Shown here: positions 17,400-25,247 of the stretch, piece after piece
How positions within the stretch are numbered: position 1 is the first letter of the stretch
Layout of the letters: each line of letters opens with the position of its first letter
Origin: an uncultured Pontibacter sp.
Lineage (GTDB): Bacteria; Bacteroidota; Bacteroidia; Cytophagales; Hymenobacteraceae
NCBI RefSeq assembly: GCF_947492645.1
Contig: NZ_CANLMZ010000009.1
Location: 124,001 to 188,000, forward strand
Direction: 5' to 3'
DNA length: 64,000 nt
Translations under genes and position numbers: made by a program
The notes under the pieces: model-generated
Seen by the model: the letters and a program-made list of their open reading frames with translations, nothing else
The model's database searches: none
Told to the model about the DNA's origin: nothing

Positions 17400-17786
17400 C
17401 TAGTTAAGCTTGTAAGGCACGATGAGGGTAAACTCAGGTATAGTTACATCAAACTTTTTCCCGTCTACCATACGCTCCATTAAATAAGTGCCACGCATTT
17501 TACCCATACCTGTTTTCAGGTTGCAACCCGACACATATTCATGCGATTCGCCGGGTTCCAGTACCGGTTGCTGCCCCACTACGCCTTCACCCTCTACTTC
17601 GCGTACAACGCCGGTAGCATCGTGTATGTACCAATGGCGGCGCAGTAGCTTAACTGTAAACTCAGAATTATTTTCTATACTTATCTTGTAGGCAAATACA
17701 TAATGCTGCTGCACAGGACTGGAATAGTCTGGAAGGTAATTGGTGGTAACCGTAACTTTTACACCTTCTGTCGTTTTTGTATCCAT
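17400..17786 (-). CDS. apaG: ApaG family protein
   Basis: A 128-residue single-domain protein with a fibronectin-III-like fold. Motifs are the N-terminal TEGVKVTVTTNYLP, HYVFAYKISIENNS, the LLRRHWYIHDATGVVREVEGEGVVGQQPVL core and GTYLMERMVDG. ApaG has been linked to cobalt/magnesium resistance and Ap4A metabolism, but its biochemical role remains unclear. It is divergent from ung, with 98 bases between the ATG codons. Confidence 0.93.
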   Translation of the reverse strand: MDTKTTEGVKVTVTTNYLPDYSSPVQQHYVFAYKISIENNSEFTVKLLRRHWYIHDATGVVREVEGEGVVGQQPVLEPGESHEYVSGCNLKTGMGKMRGTYLMERMVDGKKFDVTIPEFTLIVPYKLN

Positions 17787-17884
17787 GTTACAGAGTTTTT
17801 TGTATACTTAAAACCGTAAAGGGATGCAAAGGTTGCTCCTGTGGTTTTATTCGTGTTAAACCAAACTTACTACTCCTAACGCTC

Positions 17885-18547
17885 ATGAATGTAAAGATAG
17901 AAGAAAGCTGGCAAAATGTGCTGCAAGATGAATTTGAAAAACCTTATTTCAAAAATCTTGTCTCTTTTGTTAAAGACGAATACACTTCTCAAAAAGTTTA
18001 CCCACCCGGCAGCCAGATTTTTAATGCTTTTCAGATGTGCCCCTTTGATGAGGTGAAGGTAGTTATACTTGGCCAGGACCCATACCATGGGCCTAACCAG
18101 GCAAACGGGCTTGCTTTTTCAGTAAGCGACCAGGTGCGCACGCCTCCCTCGCTTCTTAATATTTTTAAAGAGATTAAAACTGACCTGGGTAAAGAGATTC
18201 CGGCAACAGGGAACCTGGAAAGGTGGGCCCAGCAAGGTGTTTTGCTATTAAATGCAACCCTTACTGTAAGAGCAGGCAATGCAGGATCGCACCAGAAAAA
18301 GGGGTGGGAGGCATTTACCGATGCCGTGGTGCAACAGGTAAATGATAAAAAGGAGCATGTCGTGTTTATGCTTTGGGGAGCCTATGCCCAGAAAAAAGGC
18401 GCTTTTATAGATGAGCGTAAACACCTTGTGCTTAAATCGGCACACCCGTCACCTTTTGCAGCCGACAGAGGATTTTTCGGGAACAGGCACTTTAGCAAAG
18501 CCAACAATTATTTAGTTGAGCATGGCCAGGAGCCTATTAATTGGTAA
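17885..18547 (+). CDS. ung: uracil-DNA glycosylase
   Basis: Removes uracil from DNA as the first step of base excision repair. With the ATG at 17885 the protein has 220 residues and begins MNVKIEESWQNVLQDEF, the normal family start. A longer open frame reaches 17777, but it overlaps apaG on the other strand and adds no family sequence. Motif 1 VILGQDPYHGPNQANGLAFSV carries the catalytic aspartate, and motif 2 HPSPFAADRGFFGNRHFSKAN carries the catalytic histidine. Confidence 0.96.
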   Translation: MNVKIEESWQNVLQDEFEKPYFKNLVSFVKDEYTSQKVYPPGSQIFNAFQMCPFDEVKVVILGQDPYHGPNQANGLAFSVSDQVRTPPSLLNIFKEIKTDLGKEIPATGNLERWAQQGVLLLNATLTVRAGNAGSHQKKGWEAFTDAVVQQVNDKKEHVVFMLWGAYAQKKGAFIDERKHLVLKSAHPSPFAADRGFFGNRHFSKANNYLVEHGQEPINW

Positions 18548-18549
18548 TA

Positions 18550-18604
18550 TTTTGCAGGCACCCCTGATGCTTGCTTAGCTAAGGGGGCAGGGGTGCCTGC
18601 AAAA
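18550..18604. repeat. 17-bp inverted repeat between convergent genes
   Basis: Perfect 17-base arms TTTTGCAGGCACCCCTG and CAGGGGTGCCTGCAAAA with a 21-base loop that itself contains CTTAGCTAAG. It lies between ung and the oppositely oriented LolA-like gene. It is placed like a shared terminator but lacks a T-run after the stem in either direction. Confidence 0.85.
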
Positions 18605-18617
18605 GTATAACTTCAGG

Positions 18618-19388
18618 TTACCAACGCACGGAGGCAAACTGTGCCGGGTCAAACCAAGCTGTATCAGTTGCCTTCGGGAAACGCATATTGAAATATTCTT
18701 CGCGCAGCGTAGTTTTTCCGTCAGTTTTAAAGATAACCTCAGTTGCTACCCACTTGCCCTCTAGTTTCTTATAATTGTTTATCTCTACCTCGCGTGGCGT
18801 GCCTTTTGGGTTAGTTAGCACACGCACTATGTAAAGCCTCTCTTTATCTACCCAAAACTGGGGAGTCGTATTGTCTTTGGCATCAGCAGTTCCGATAACA
18901 TAGGCATCGCGTCCCTGCCATTTGGCTTCCGTTATTTTAGACAGGTCAAATCCTATTTTCTGCAGTTTGTTTACCGAAACCTCAGGCTGCAGAAAGTATA
19001 CATCAAAGCAAAGCAACAGGAGTGGGTGTATCTGGTACGTTTTACCCTGTAATTTATTATCCTGGAAAGTATAAACGGAGTCTTGCCGGAAGATGACACC
19101 GTTGCCGCTCTCGAAACCGTTAAACCGGATGCCCAGGTTGCCAGGCTGGCTGTATACTTCCTGCCATACTTCTTCTTTGGAGATGGTTTCGCCGTCGTAG
19201 TAAATGGCGCGCTGCTCGAAAGCAAAATTGGGATACCACTTTTTATGCCAGCGGCTGTGCATGGCTTTAACGAGGTTGCTGCCGTTTGTAATGGCTTCTG
19301 GTTTGGCAGGCGAGGCAAAGCCCCAAATGCCCAGGCTGGCTAGGCAGATGCAAAGCATACTTGCCCAACTTAAAAGGTTCTTTTTCAT
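18618..19388 (-). CDS. secreted LolA-like / outer-membrane lipoprotein-sorting-type protein
   Basis: A 256-residue protein with a Sec signal peptide (basic MKK, hydrophobic core LLSWASMLCICLASLGIWGF, small residues near FASPAKP). The mature part is beta-rich in the pattern of LolA/LolB-like proteins: FEQRAIYYDGETISKEEVW, GNGVIFRQDSVYTF, WQGRDAYVIGT, FWVDKERLYIVRV, and LEGKWVATEVIFK. LolA carries lipoproteins across the periplasm, but many Bacteroidota paralogues with this fold have unknown ligands, so a true Lol role is only a possibility. A near-consensus -7 box (TACCTTTC) lies upstream. Confidence 0.65.
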   Translation of the reverse strand: MKKNLLSWASMLCICLASLGIWGFASPAKPEAITNGSNLVKAMHSRWHKKWYPNFAFEQRAIYYDGETISKEEVWQEVYSQPGNLGIRFNGFESGNGVIFRQDSVYTFQDNKLQGKTYQIHPLLLLCFDVYFLQPEVSVNKLQKIGFDLSKITEAKWQGRDAYVIGTADAKDNTTPQFWVDKERLYIVRVLTNPKGTPREVEINNYKKLEGKWVATEVIFKTDGKTTLREEYFNMRFPKATDTAWFDPAQFASVRW

Positions 19389-19465
19389 AGTGTAGTGTTA
19401 TTTTAGATGCGAAAGGTACTAAAAAAACAATGTGACAGGCTATACTTTATTTCCCAGCCTAAAGG

Positions 19466-19473
19466 TATTTTTG
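19466..19473 (+). promoter_or_regulatory. -7 element of the arsC promoter
   Basis: Exact TAnnTTTG (TATTTTTG) 33 bases upstream of the arsC ATG. Confidence 0.45.
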
Positions 19474-19505
19474 TAATTTAGACTTGACATCATAGCACAG
19501 CAACC

Positions 19506-19844
19506 ATGAAAATTTACCATAACCCACGGTGCAGCAAAAGCCGCCAAACGTTAGAACTGTTGCAAAATGCAGGGCACCAGCCCGAAGTTGTTGAATATCT
19601 CAAAACACCGCCAACTGCATCTGATTTAAGAGACTTGCTGCAAATGCTTAACCTGCAACCAGAACAACTGCTTCGGAAAGGCGAACAGCTTTACAAAGAC
19701 AAGTATAAAGGCCAGCAGCTTACCAACGAGGAGTGGATTACAGTAATGACTGAAAACCCTGTATTAATTGAGCGCCCGATTGTAGTAAAAGATAATAAAG
19801 CAGTTCTTGGCCGCCCTCCGGAGAATGTGCTAAGCATTCTATAA
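19506..19844 (+). CDS. arsC: ArsC-family arsenate reductase (glutaredoxin-linked)
   Basis: A 112-residue thioredoxin-fold protein of the ArsC/Spx family. The N-terminal IYHNPRCSKSRQTLELLQ contains the single catalytic cysteine (Cys9) used for reduction of arsenate to arsenite. The C-terminal VLIERPIVVKDNKAVLGRPPENV carries the arginine region conserved in true ArsC. No arsB, acr3 or arsR gene lies nearby, so it is a stand-alone copy; a relaxed thiol-reductase role is possible. Confidence 0.9.
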   Translation: MKIYHNPRCSKSRQTLELLQNAGHQPEVVEYLKTPPTASDLRDLLQMLNLQPEQLLRKGEQLYKDKYKGQQLTNEEWITVMTENPVLIERPIVVKDNKAVLGRPPENVLSIL

Positions 19845-20308
19845 GTATAACCAGGCTTGTAGGTAAGATTTGTACCCGCACCTCCATATACGCATCACTA
19901 CAAACAATCTAGAGATTGGTTCTAACCTTTTTTGCTTGATCTTATCATAGTTAATCTGAGAGTAAGCTGTTGTCTGAGTTAGAATCAGCAAAGACAATAT
20001 AAGTCTGATTACGCCCATTCTATACTTGGTTAGAAAGCTTAACGTAACTACCAGCTAAACGAAAACATACGTTTAGTTACACTATGTGTGGAGTACCATT
20101 GTTTAGGATTGCCTATACCAAATATAGCACATTTTGAATCAATATAAATCCTTGGCCTCATGAAGTCGGAACAAGGGAAGCACAAGTATAATGATCTAAA
20201 AATTATACTTGTGTATGCCTGTTCCAGGCATTTTGTAGATTGAATAAAAGTGGATAGAAAGGCAAGGAAGCCATTAATGGATTGTAGTGCCACACAGCAG
20301 GGAAGTGC
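19845..20308. other. gene-free stretch with nested dyads
   Basis: About 460 bases with no credible gene: an 81-codon minus-strand frame at 20048-20293 has no family resemblance and is crossed by a strong hairpin. It holds a small stem at 20055-20076 (CTAAACG/CGTTTAG) and the large dyad described separately. Confidence 0.5.
20168..20225. repeat. nested inverted repeat with AAGTATA arms
   Basis: The inner perfect 12-base arms are CACAAGTATAAT (20181-20192) and ATTATACTTGTG (20202-20213) with a nine-base loop. Outside them GGAACA (20168-20173) pairs with TGTTCC (20220-20225). It has no T-run, and it is distant from both flanking genes' starts. Confidence 0.85.
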
Positions 20309-20686
20309 CTAAGGTCCGGGTTCCAGATGATCAGAGGTGTCAGGAGCTTTATAGGATTGCCATGGAAACTTGCCTTCAAGTTCTACCTGCAGCGAAAGGC
20401 TCAGGAATGTCCTGATAAGTACTATAAGCCCCAGCGTTTGTACACGATCCATGGTTGGTTCTGTAACAACAGTAGCAATGATATCGGCAGCAACTAATAT
20501 TTCCAGGCCAAGAAGTATCGCTTTACCCAAATCCTGGCGTAGTTGTTTATATGATTTGATCTTGGAATTCCATACCGGGAAGAAAAACCTTATCAGCGCA
20601 ATAACGGCTCCGAAGGCTATAATGCCAACACCAATTGCCTCTATTGCCTGGGCGATGATTTCGATGTAATATCTGATATATTCCAC
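20309..20686 (-). CDS. DUF1622 membrane protein
   Basis: A small integral membrane protein of unknown function with three hydrophobic helices: around AIEAIGVGIIAFGAVIALI, ILLGLEILVAADIIATVV and TLGLIVLIRTFLSLSLQVELEG. The last is followed by KFPWQ as in DUF1622. I place the start at the GTG at 20686 (125 residues, beginning at EYIRYYIEI), close to the usual family length. An earlier GTG at 20740 would add 18 polar residues without resemblance. No partner gene is evident. Confidence 0.75.
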   Translation of the reverse strand: MEYIRYYIEIIAQAIEAIGVGIIAFGAVIALIRFFFPVWNSKIKSYKQLRQDLGKAILLGLEILVAADIIATVVTEPTMDRVQTLGLIVLIRTFLSLSLQVELEGKFPWQSYKAPDTSDHLEPGP

Positions 20687-20825
20687 TAGCCGGTTTCGCC
20701 TATCTGTGCAGTTAAATTGTTTAACCTGTTTGAACGGCACTTCTTAAAAGGGGTTGCCTGGGCACAACCGGGTTGCACTAGCTATGTGTTTGCTTTGGTG
20801 TAGTTATACTTAGCTGCGGTGGAGG

Positions 20826-21584
20826 CTAATGGGTGCATTTAAATATCAGCTCTCTTTGTCCGTTGCCCAACCTGCATCTTTGGACCAGGGTGTCAGGTAG
20901 TGCTTGCCGGTAATCTATTTTCTCTACGGAAAACCCCTGCTTTTCGAGCCTTTCCCCGAAGTCTGAACCATGCAGCCTGCATAAATCTGACTCACCATAT
21001 CGCTGCAGCCTTTCAGCAGGAATTATAACCGTGGCATCTTCTAAGGTAACGCGCAGCTCAGGGTTTATAAGCGTTACTATAAGCGCAACACCATTTGGTT
21101 TTAAAACTCTTTTAAGTTCCTGTATAGCCTTTTCTTCGTCGGGTACATGGCCGAGCACATGAGAGCAGATAATCAGATCGAAGTAGTGGTCTTTGTAAGG
21201 AATTGAGGTAATATCGATAACATGATGGGCCAGGGCAGGGTTGATATCAGCATCTACATATTCGATGTTCAGTTTTTTGAACATGGCATACAAGCATGCT
21301 TCTGGGGCAAAGTGGAGTACCTTTAAAGGCCTGCTGAATGCCTGCACTTCGTTTTGTAGATAAAAGTACAGCAAGCGGGTTCTTTCCAGGGAGCCGCAAT
21401 AAGGGCAAGCCGCGTGCTCGCGTTTAATGTTGCCTTTCGGTAAAAATGCCCTAAAGCTTTTGTCGCAGCAGTTGCAGTAAAACCGATTGCCAAAGTAGAA
21501 GGGAGCAATAAGCTTTTGCAGGTCCTGGCGTAAGCTTACTCTTAGCCCCTCAGGTACTATACTTTTGTAGATAGACTTGATCAT
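20826..21584 (-). CDS. zinc-ribbon SAM-dependent methyltransferase
   Basis: A 252-residue protein. Residues about 38-68 hold two cysteine pairs, CNCC and CPYC, forming a likely zinc ribbon. A class I methyltransferase follows, with VLHFAPEACLYAMF in the motif I position, then DLIICSHVLGHVPDEEKAIQELKRVLKPNG. Its start ATG overlaps the stop codon of the upstream polysaccharide deacetylase gene in an ATGA overlap, so the two are translationally coupled and probably act on the same surface-glycan or lipid pathway. The methyl acceptor is unknown. Confidence 0.82.
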   Translation of the reverse strand: MIKSIYKSIVPEGLRVSLRQDLQKLIAPFYFGNRFYCNCCDKSFRAFLPKGNIKREHAACPYCGSLERTRLLYFYLQNEVQAFSRPLKVLHFAPEACLYAMFKKLNIEYVDADINPALAHHVIDITSIPYKDHYFDLIICSHVLGHVPDEEKAIQELKRVLKPNGVALIVTLINPELRVTLEDATVIIPAERLQRYGESDLCRLHGSDFGERLEKQGFSVEKIDYRQALPDTLVQRCRLGNGQRELIFKCTH

Positions 21585-22603
21585 TTCCGCTGGATGGTGT
21601 TTTTTTTGACTGCTGCTTTGGCCATGTAATACAGGTATTCCGATTTTACCAGGTTATCAGCCTCTTTCAACGTGCCTTCCATGGGTATCCGGTGCAAATG
21701 GGTAGGGCTAAAATCGCTTTTAAACCCAGATATTCCAAAAGTAAGGCTGCAATTTGCCTCCTCCTGAAGCCAGCGCATAAATTCTAAACTAACACCGTCG
21801 TCGCCAAAAGGAAAAGAAAAGTATTTATCTCTAATACCAAGTAAAGTTTTCATGGTCTCAAAGCTTTGGTTTACCTGCCTTTTTTGCTCATCAAAGCTAA
21901 TGCTGTTAAAGTGGGGGTGGTCTATACTATGCGAACCAAAAGTAAAGCCTTTTGCCATTAGCCTTTTAATTTCAGGGGAAGTCAGGTAGGGCTGCTTTTC
22001 TTTTAAATACGCATCAAAATCAACCTCCAGTAAGTTGGCAACCATATGTATAGTTGCCTGGTCGTTATAGCCAAGCTGCAGCAGTTGCAGTTTTATAGCT
22101 TCTTTACCTGCTGGCTTTATGCCTAATGTATCCGCTAATTGCTTTTGTGCCTGGGTACTTTTTATACTTTGAAGTGCCTCCACCAGCAAGCTTACTTTAT
22201 AACGATAGAATAATTGCGTGTTATCGATGAAACCGGTATTGATAAAGATGGTAGCCGGTATGCCTTTCTGCTCCAGGATAGGGGCCACTACAGTATAAAG
22301 CTCTCTTAAACCATCATCAAACGTTACATGGAATACAGGTTTTGCCGGTTTCTCACCGCTTGCAACAAGCTGGTTTAGTTCATGTAGTGATATTGGCTTA
22401 TAATGTTGAAGGTAAAACTCAAGGTCTTTTATAAAAAGGCTGCTACTGCGCATCTGGTAAAGGTTACTAATATGCGCTAAGTGATGGTCGGATATGCTGT
22501 GGTAAAAAGGCAAAAGTATGTTTTGCTGTGTAAGCCGAAGCAGCATGCCTATAGAAGTATAGGTATGGAAATTACCGAATAGAGCCCGGAGGTTCTTTTT
22601 CAT
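21581..22603 (-). CDS. polysaccharide deacetylase family protein
   Basis: A 340-residue carbohydrate esterase family 4 (NodB-like) protein. The metal-binding triad is visible as FHVTFDDGLRELY (Asp-Asp) and FGSHSIDHPHFNSIS (two histidines), followed by KYFSFPFGDDG. This group removes N-acetyl groups from amino sugars in glycans. I choose the ATG at 22603. A TTG at 22660 would add 19 residues without family sequence. There is no obvious signal peptide. It overlaps the downstream methyltransferase gene by four bases. Confidence 0.88.
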   Translation of the reverse strand: MKKNLRALFGNFHTYTSIGMLLRLTQQNILLPFYHSISDHHLAHISNLYQMRSSSLFIKDLEFYLQHYKPISLHELNQLVASGEKPAKPVFHVTFDDGLRELYTVVAPILEQKGIPATIFINTGFIDNTQLFYRYKVSLLVEALQSIKSTQAQKQLADTLGIKPAGKEAIKLQLLQLGYNDQATIHMVANLLEVDFDAYLKEKQPYLTSPEIKRLMAKGFTFGSHSIDHPHFNSISFDEQKRQVNQSFETMKTLLGIRDKYFSFPFGDDGVSLEFMRWLQEEANCSLTFGISGFKSDFSPTHLHRIPMEGTLKEADNLVKSEYLYYMAKAAVKKNTIQRK

Positions 22604-22703
22604 GATTTTAACGCGCAGGTGCCAGCAAAAAACAAAATAAGTATACCCTAAAGCTATCAAATTTATTTTGACTAAAGTATAGGGGAGGCTCTAAGATAAA
22701 ACA

Positions 22704-22731
22704 AAAAGCCAGGCTGCAAGGCCTGGCTTTT
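22704..22731 (-). terminator. terminator of the lepB operon
   Basis: Stem AAAAGCCAGGC/GCCTGGCTTTT with a six-base loop. On the minus strand it is followed by TTTTTGTTTT, about 20 bases after the lepB stop. Confidence 0.92.
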
Positions 22732-22750
22732 AAAGTTTAGAAGTATAATC

Positions 22751-23851
22751 TTAGTCGATGATATCGAAGATGCGGCTCCAGCGAATTCTGTTCAGGAAGC
22801 TACCATTCGGGTCTGTAGACATCCAGATCATCACAGCTTTACCAACAATATGATCGGCTGGTACAAAGCCCCAGTAACGTGAATCAAGAGAGTTGTGTCT
22901 GTTATCGCCCATCATAAAGTAATAATCCTGCTTAAAAGTATACGAGGTTACTTCTTTGCCATCAATGTACAGCTTGCCTTCGCGTACCTCTGCATTGTCG
23001 TTGTGCTCATACTTTAAGATAACGCGCTCGTAAAGCGGAAGCGTATTTTCGTTTATGGCAACTGTGGCTCCTTCTTCAGGTATGTATAACGGGCCAAAAT
23101 TGTCTTTATTCCAGTCATACTTGCTAGGCACATGCGGGAATACTTCCGGGTCGCCTTTGCCCGGTATGTCCTTCAGCAGCATCGTTTCTTTTACAAAGCC
23201 AAGCCCGGATAGTTCTTTTGCTTTCTCCTCGGAGGTATCGATAATATAACCGCCTTGCCAGCGCGTAACATCTGTAATATCACGGTCTAGGAAAAACTTC
23301 TCGTTCAGGATGTTATCCGTGGAAAGAAAGTATTTATGCTGCATTTGCTCCGGGTTATCCATGGCTTTGCCATCAATGTACACCTGCATATCACGAATAG
23401 ATATTGTATCGCCGGCTATACCTATGCAGCGCTTGATGTAATTGGTACGCAGGTCGGCAGGGTGCTCTTCTTCCGGTGGGTAATTAAAAACCACTACATC
23501 GCCACGCTGTACTTCAGAGAAACCTGGTAAGCGGTAAGACTTTAACTGGATAGCATCGGAGTAAGATGGAATGTTTGTACCCCAAATGGTTTGGTGCGTA
23601 AGTGGTACCTGCAGCGGGGTAATTGGTGTGCGCGGGCCGTAGTGCAACTTGCTTACAAACAGGAAATCACCGACAAGCAATGATTTCTCCATGGATGGGG
23701 TAGGGATGGTATAGGCCTCAAAGGTTGCCCAGCGAATCAAGCTGGCAGCGATAACGGCAAAAAGGATGGCATCACCCCATTCGCGGGCAAAGCTTTTTTT
23801 CTTTTTAGGCTCCTTTGTTACAGGTTTTTTCTCCCAGAATTTTACGTTCAT
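22751..23851 (-). CDS. lepB: signal peptidase I
   Basis: Inner-membrane serine protease that removes signal peptides from exported proteins. The 366 residues are longer than enterobacterial LepB because of an insertion between the catalytic boxes, as is usual in Bacteroidota. One transmembrane helix (about residues 27-44) precedes the catalytic Ser53 in IPTPSMEKSL; the general base is Lys140 in NYIKRCIGIAGD. Box E, YYFMMGDNRHNSLDSRYWG, is intact. It is the last gene of a six-gene minus-strand operon and is followed by a strong terminator. Confidence 0.96.
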   Translation of the reverse strand: MNVKFWEKKPVTKEPKKKKSFAREWGDAILFAVIAASLIRWATFEAYTIPTPSMEKSLLVGDFLFVSKLHYGPRTPITPLQVPLTHQTIWGTNIPSYSDAIQLKSYRLPGFSEVQRGDVVVFNYPPEEEHPADLRTNYIKRCIGIAGDTISIRDMQVYIDGKAMDNPEQMQHKYFLSTDNILNEKFFLDRDITDVTRWQGGYIIDTSEEKAKELSGLGFVKETMLLKDIPGKGDPEVFPHVPSKYDWNKDNFGPLYIPEEGATVAINENTLPLYERVILKYEHNDNAEVREGKLYIDGKEVTSYTFKQDYYFMMGDNRHNSLDSRYWGFVPADHIVGKAVMIWMSTDPNGSFLNRIRWSRIFDIID

Positions 23852-23866
23852 CAGTTAGTATGATGG

Positions 23867-24583
23867 TTACAGGTTCAGCATGTCTTTCATGCCGTAAACG
23901 CCCTGGCGGCCTACCAGCCACTCAGAAGCCATTACAGCGCCTTCGGCAAAACCAGCACGGCTGTGGGCAATATGTCCGAGCTCTATCTGGTCTACTTCTG
24001 AGCTATAGGTAACTATGTGTGTACCTACAACATCAGGCTCACGCTCCGAAGCAATGTTTAATTTAGTTTTTTCTTCCGGATTATCAGCAACCCAGCCTGT
24101 TAAATTCTTATAGCTGGCCAAAATGCCTTCTGCTGCCGTAATACCGGTACCGCTAGGCTTGTCTACTTTCTGCAGGTGGTGTATTTCTTTTATGGCCACT
24201 TCGTACGCTTTGTACTCCTGCATTTTGCTGGCAATATACTCGTTAAAGTGGAAGAACAGGTTTACGCCCACACTATAGTTTGAGGCATAAAAGAAAGTGC
24301 CTTTGTTTTGCTCGCAAAGCTGTTTTGCCTCGTCAAACTTATCCAACCAACCCGTAGAACCCGAAACAACCGGAATGCCATTTGTAAAGCAGTAAGATAT
24401 ATTTCCAAAAGCTGCCTCAGGATGTGTGAATTCTATGGCTACGTCGGTGTTGGCTGAAGTATAATGCTGTAGTTCTTCAGCGTTAGTATGGTCTATTTTG
24501 CCAACAATCGTGTGGCCTTTCGCCTCAGCCATCTGCTCAATGGTTTTACCCATCTTGCCATAGCCAATCAGTAGTATCTTCAT
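23867..24583 (-). CDS. dapB: 4-hydroxy-tetrahydrodipicolinate reductase
   Basis: NAD(P)H-dependent step of the diaminopimelate/lysine pathway that feeds peptidoglycan. The 238 residues start with the nucleotide-binding LLIGYGKMGKTIEQMA, then VAIEFTHPEA, the SGSTGW loop, ASNYSVGVNLFF, the active-site HHLQKVDKPSGTG and a DQIELGHIAHSRAGFA end. It overlaps the upstream DUF5683 gene by four bases and precedes lepB by 15 bases. Confidence 0.96.
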   Translation of the reverse strand: MKILLIGYGKMGKTIEQMAEAKGHTIVGKIDHTNAEELQHYTSANTDVAIEFTHPEAAFGNISYCFTNGIPVVSGSTGWLDKFDEAKQLCEQNKGTFFYASNYSVGVNLFFHFNEYIASKMQEYKAYEVAIKEIHHLQKVDKPSGTGITAAEGILASYKNLTGWVADNPEEKTKLNIASEREPDVVGTHIVTYSSEVDQIELGHIAHSRAGFAEGAVMASEWLVGRQGVYGMKDMLNL

Positions 24584-25242
24584 TTTTTATTTGTGTATAA
24601 AACCAGCGTTAGCCCGGGCACCATGTTGTTTTGGTAACCTTTAACAGGCAATATATCCGGCTGAACGCGTAGTGAAAGGTCATCACTAACGTCAAAGTCT
24701 TTAAGGTGTGCGTGTACGTAAGCCTCTGCTATGTTTAAGCCATAGGCCAGCACAGAAAGCAGTATGGTAAGGTCGCGGTTACGGCGGTAGAAGTCGCGGC
24801 TGTAGCGCAGGTTTTCTGTACCACGCTGCGTAAGCACACCATTATTATTTAAGTTGTAAACGCCATAGATACGGTCGTTTACATATACATCACTAGAATC
24901 GCGGTTACGTAAATTCAACGCTTCCCTGAAATCCTGGTACTTGTTGTTGTTGTCAATCAGGAAGTAGCCTAATACTGCTCCTGTGGCGTAGATAATGGGT
25001 ACTTTCCAGTAAGCTTTGTTGTAAACTTGGCCGGCACCGGGTATGATCGCTGAGTATAAAGCTGCTTTGGCAGGCTTGTCCCAGGTGCTCAGGAAAAAGC
25101 GTTTCTGCGCTGTATCCGGAACAGCCACAGCTACAGGCACCGAATCCTGTCCCGCAGTTACGACCTGGCCCACTCCCTTAGCAGGTGAGAAGTATAAAAG
25201 TATACTTAACAGGAATGCTGCAGCTCCAAATCTTAGCTTCAT
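24580..25242 (-). CDS. DUF5683 domain protein
   Basis: A 220-residue protein with an N-terminal signal-like helix (LRFGAAAFLLSILLYFSPA). A DUF5683 core follows: PAKAALYSAIIPGAGQVYNKAYWKVPIIYATGAVLGYF, with two hydrophobic segments, and later DRIYGVYNLNNNGV and YRRNRDLTILLSVLAYGLNIAEAYVHAHLKDFDVS. The family is membrane-associated and of unknown function. It regularly sits between parB and dapB in Bacteroidota, which hints at an envelope or chromosome-linked role. Confidence 0.88.
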   Translation of the reverse strand: MKLRFGAAAFLLSILLYFSPAKGVGQVVTAGQDSVPVAVAVPDTAQKRFFLSTWDKPAKAALYSAIIPGAGQVYNKAYWKVPIIYATGAVLGYFLIDNNNKYQDFREALNLRNRDSSDVYVNDRIYGVYNLNNNGVLTQRGTENLRYSRDFYRRNRDLTILLSVLAYGLNIAEAYVHAHLKDFDVSDDLSLRVQPDILPVKGYQNNMVPGLTLVLYTNKK

Positions 25243-25247
25243 TAACC

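Noticed and set aside
17777..17884. N-terminal extension of uracil-DNA glycosylase
   Set aside because: The added 36 codons overlap apaG on the other strand, contain no family sequence, and a normal start ATG exists at 17885.
19506..19844. Arsenic resistance island
   Set aside because: Only a single arsC-like gene; no arsenite transporter or arsR regulator nearby.
20048..20293. 81-codon minus-strand frame
   Set aside because: No family resemblance, unusual composition, and it is crossed by the strong dyad at 20168-20225.
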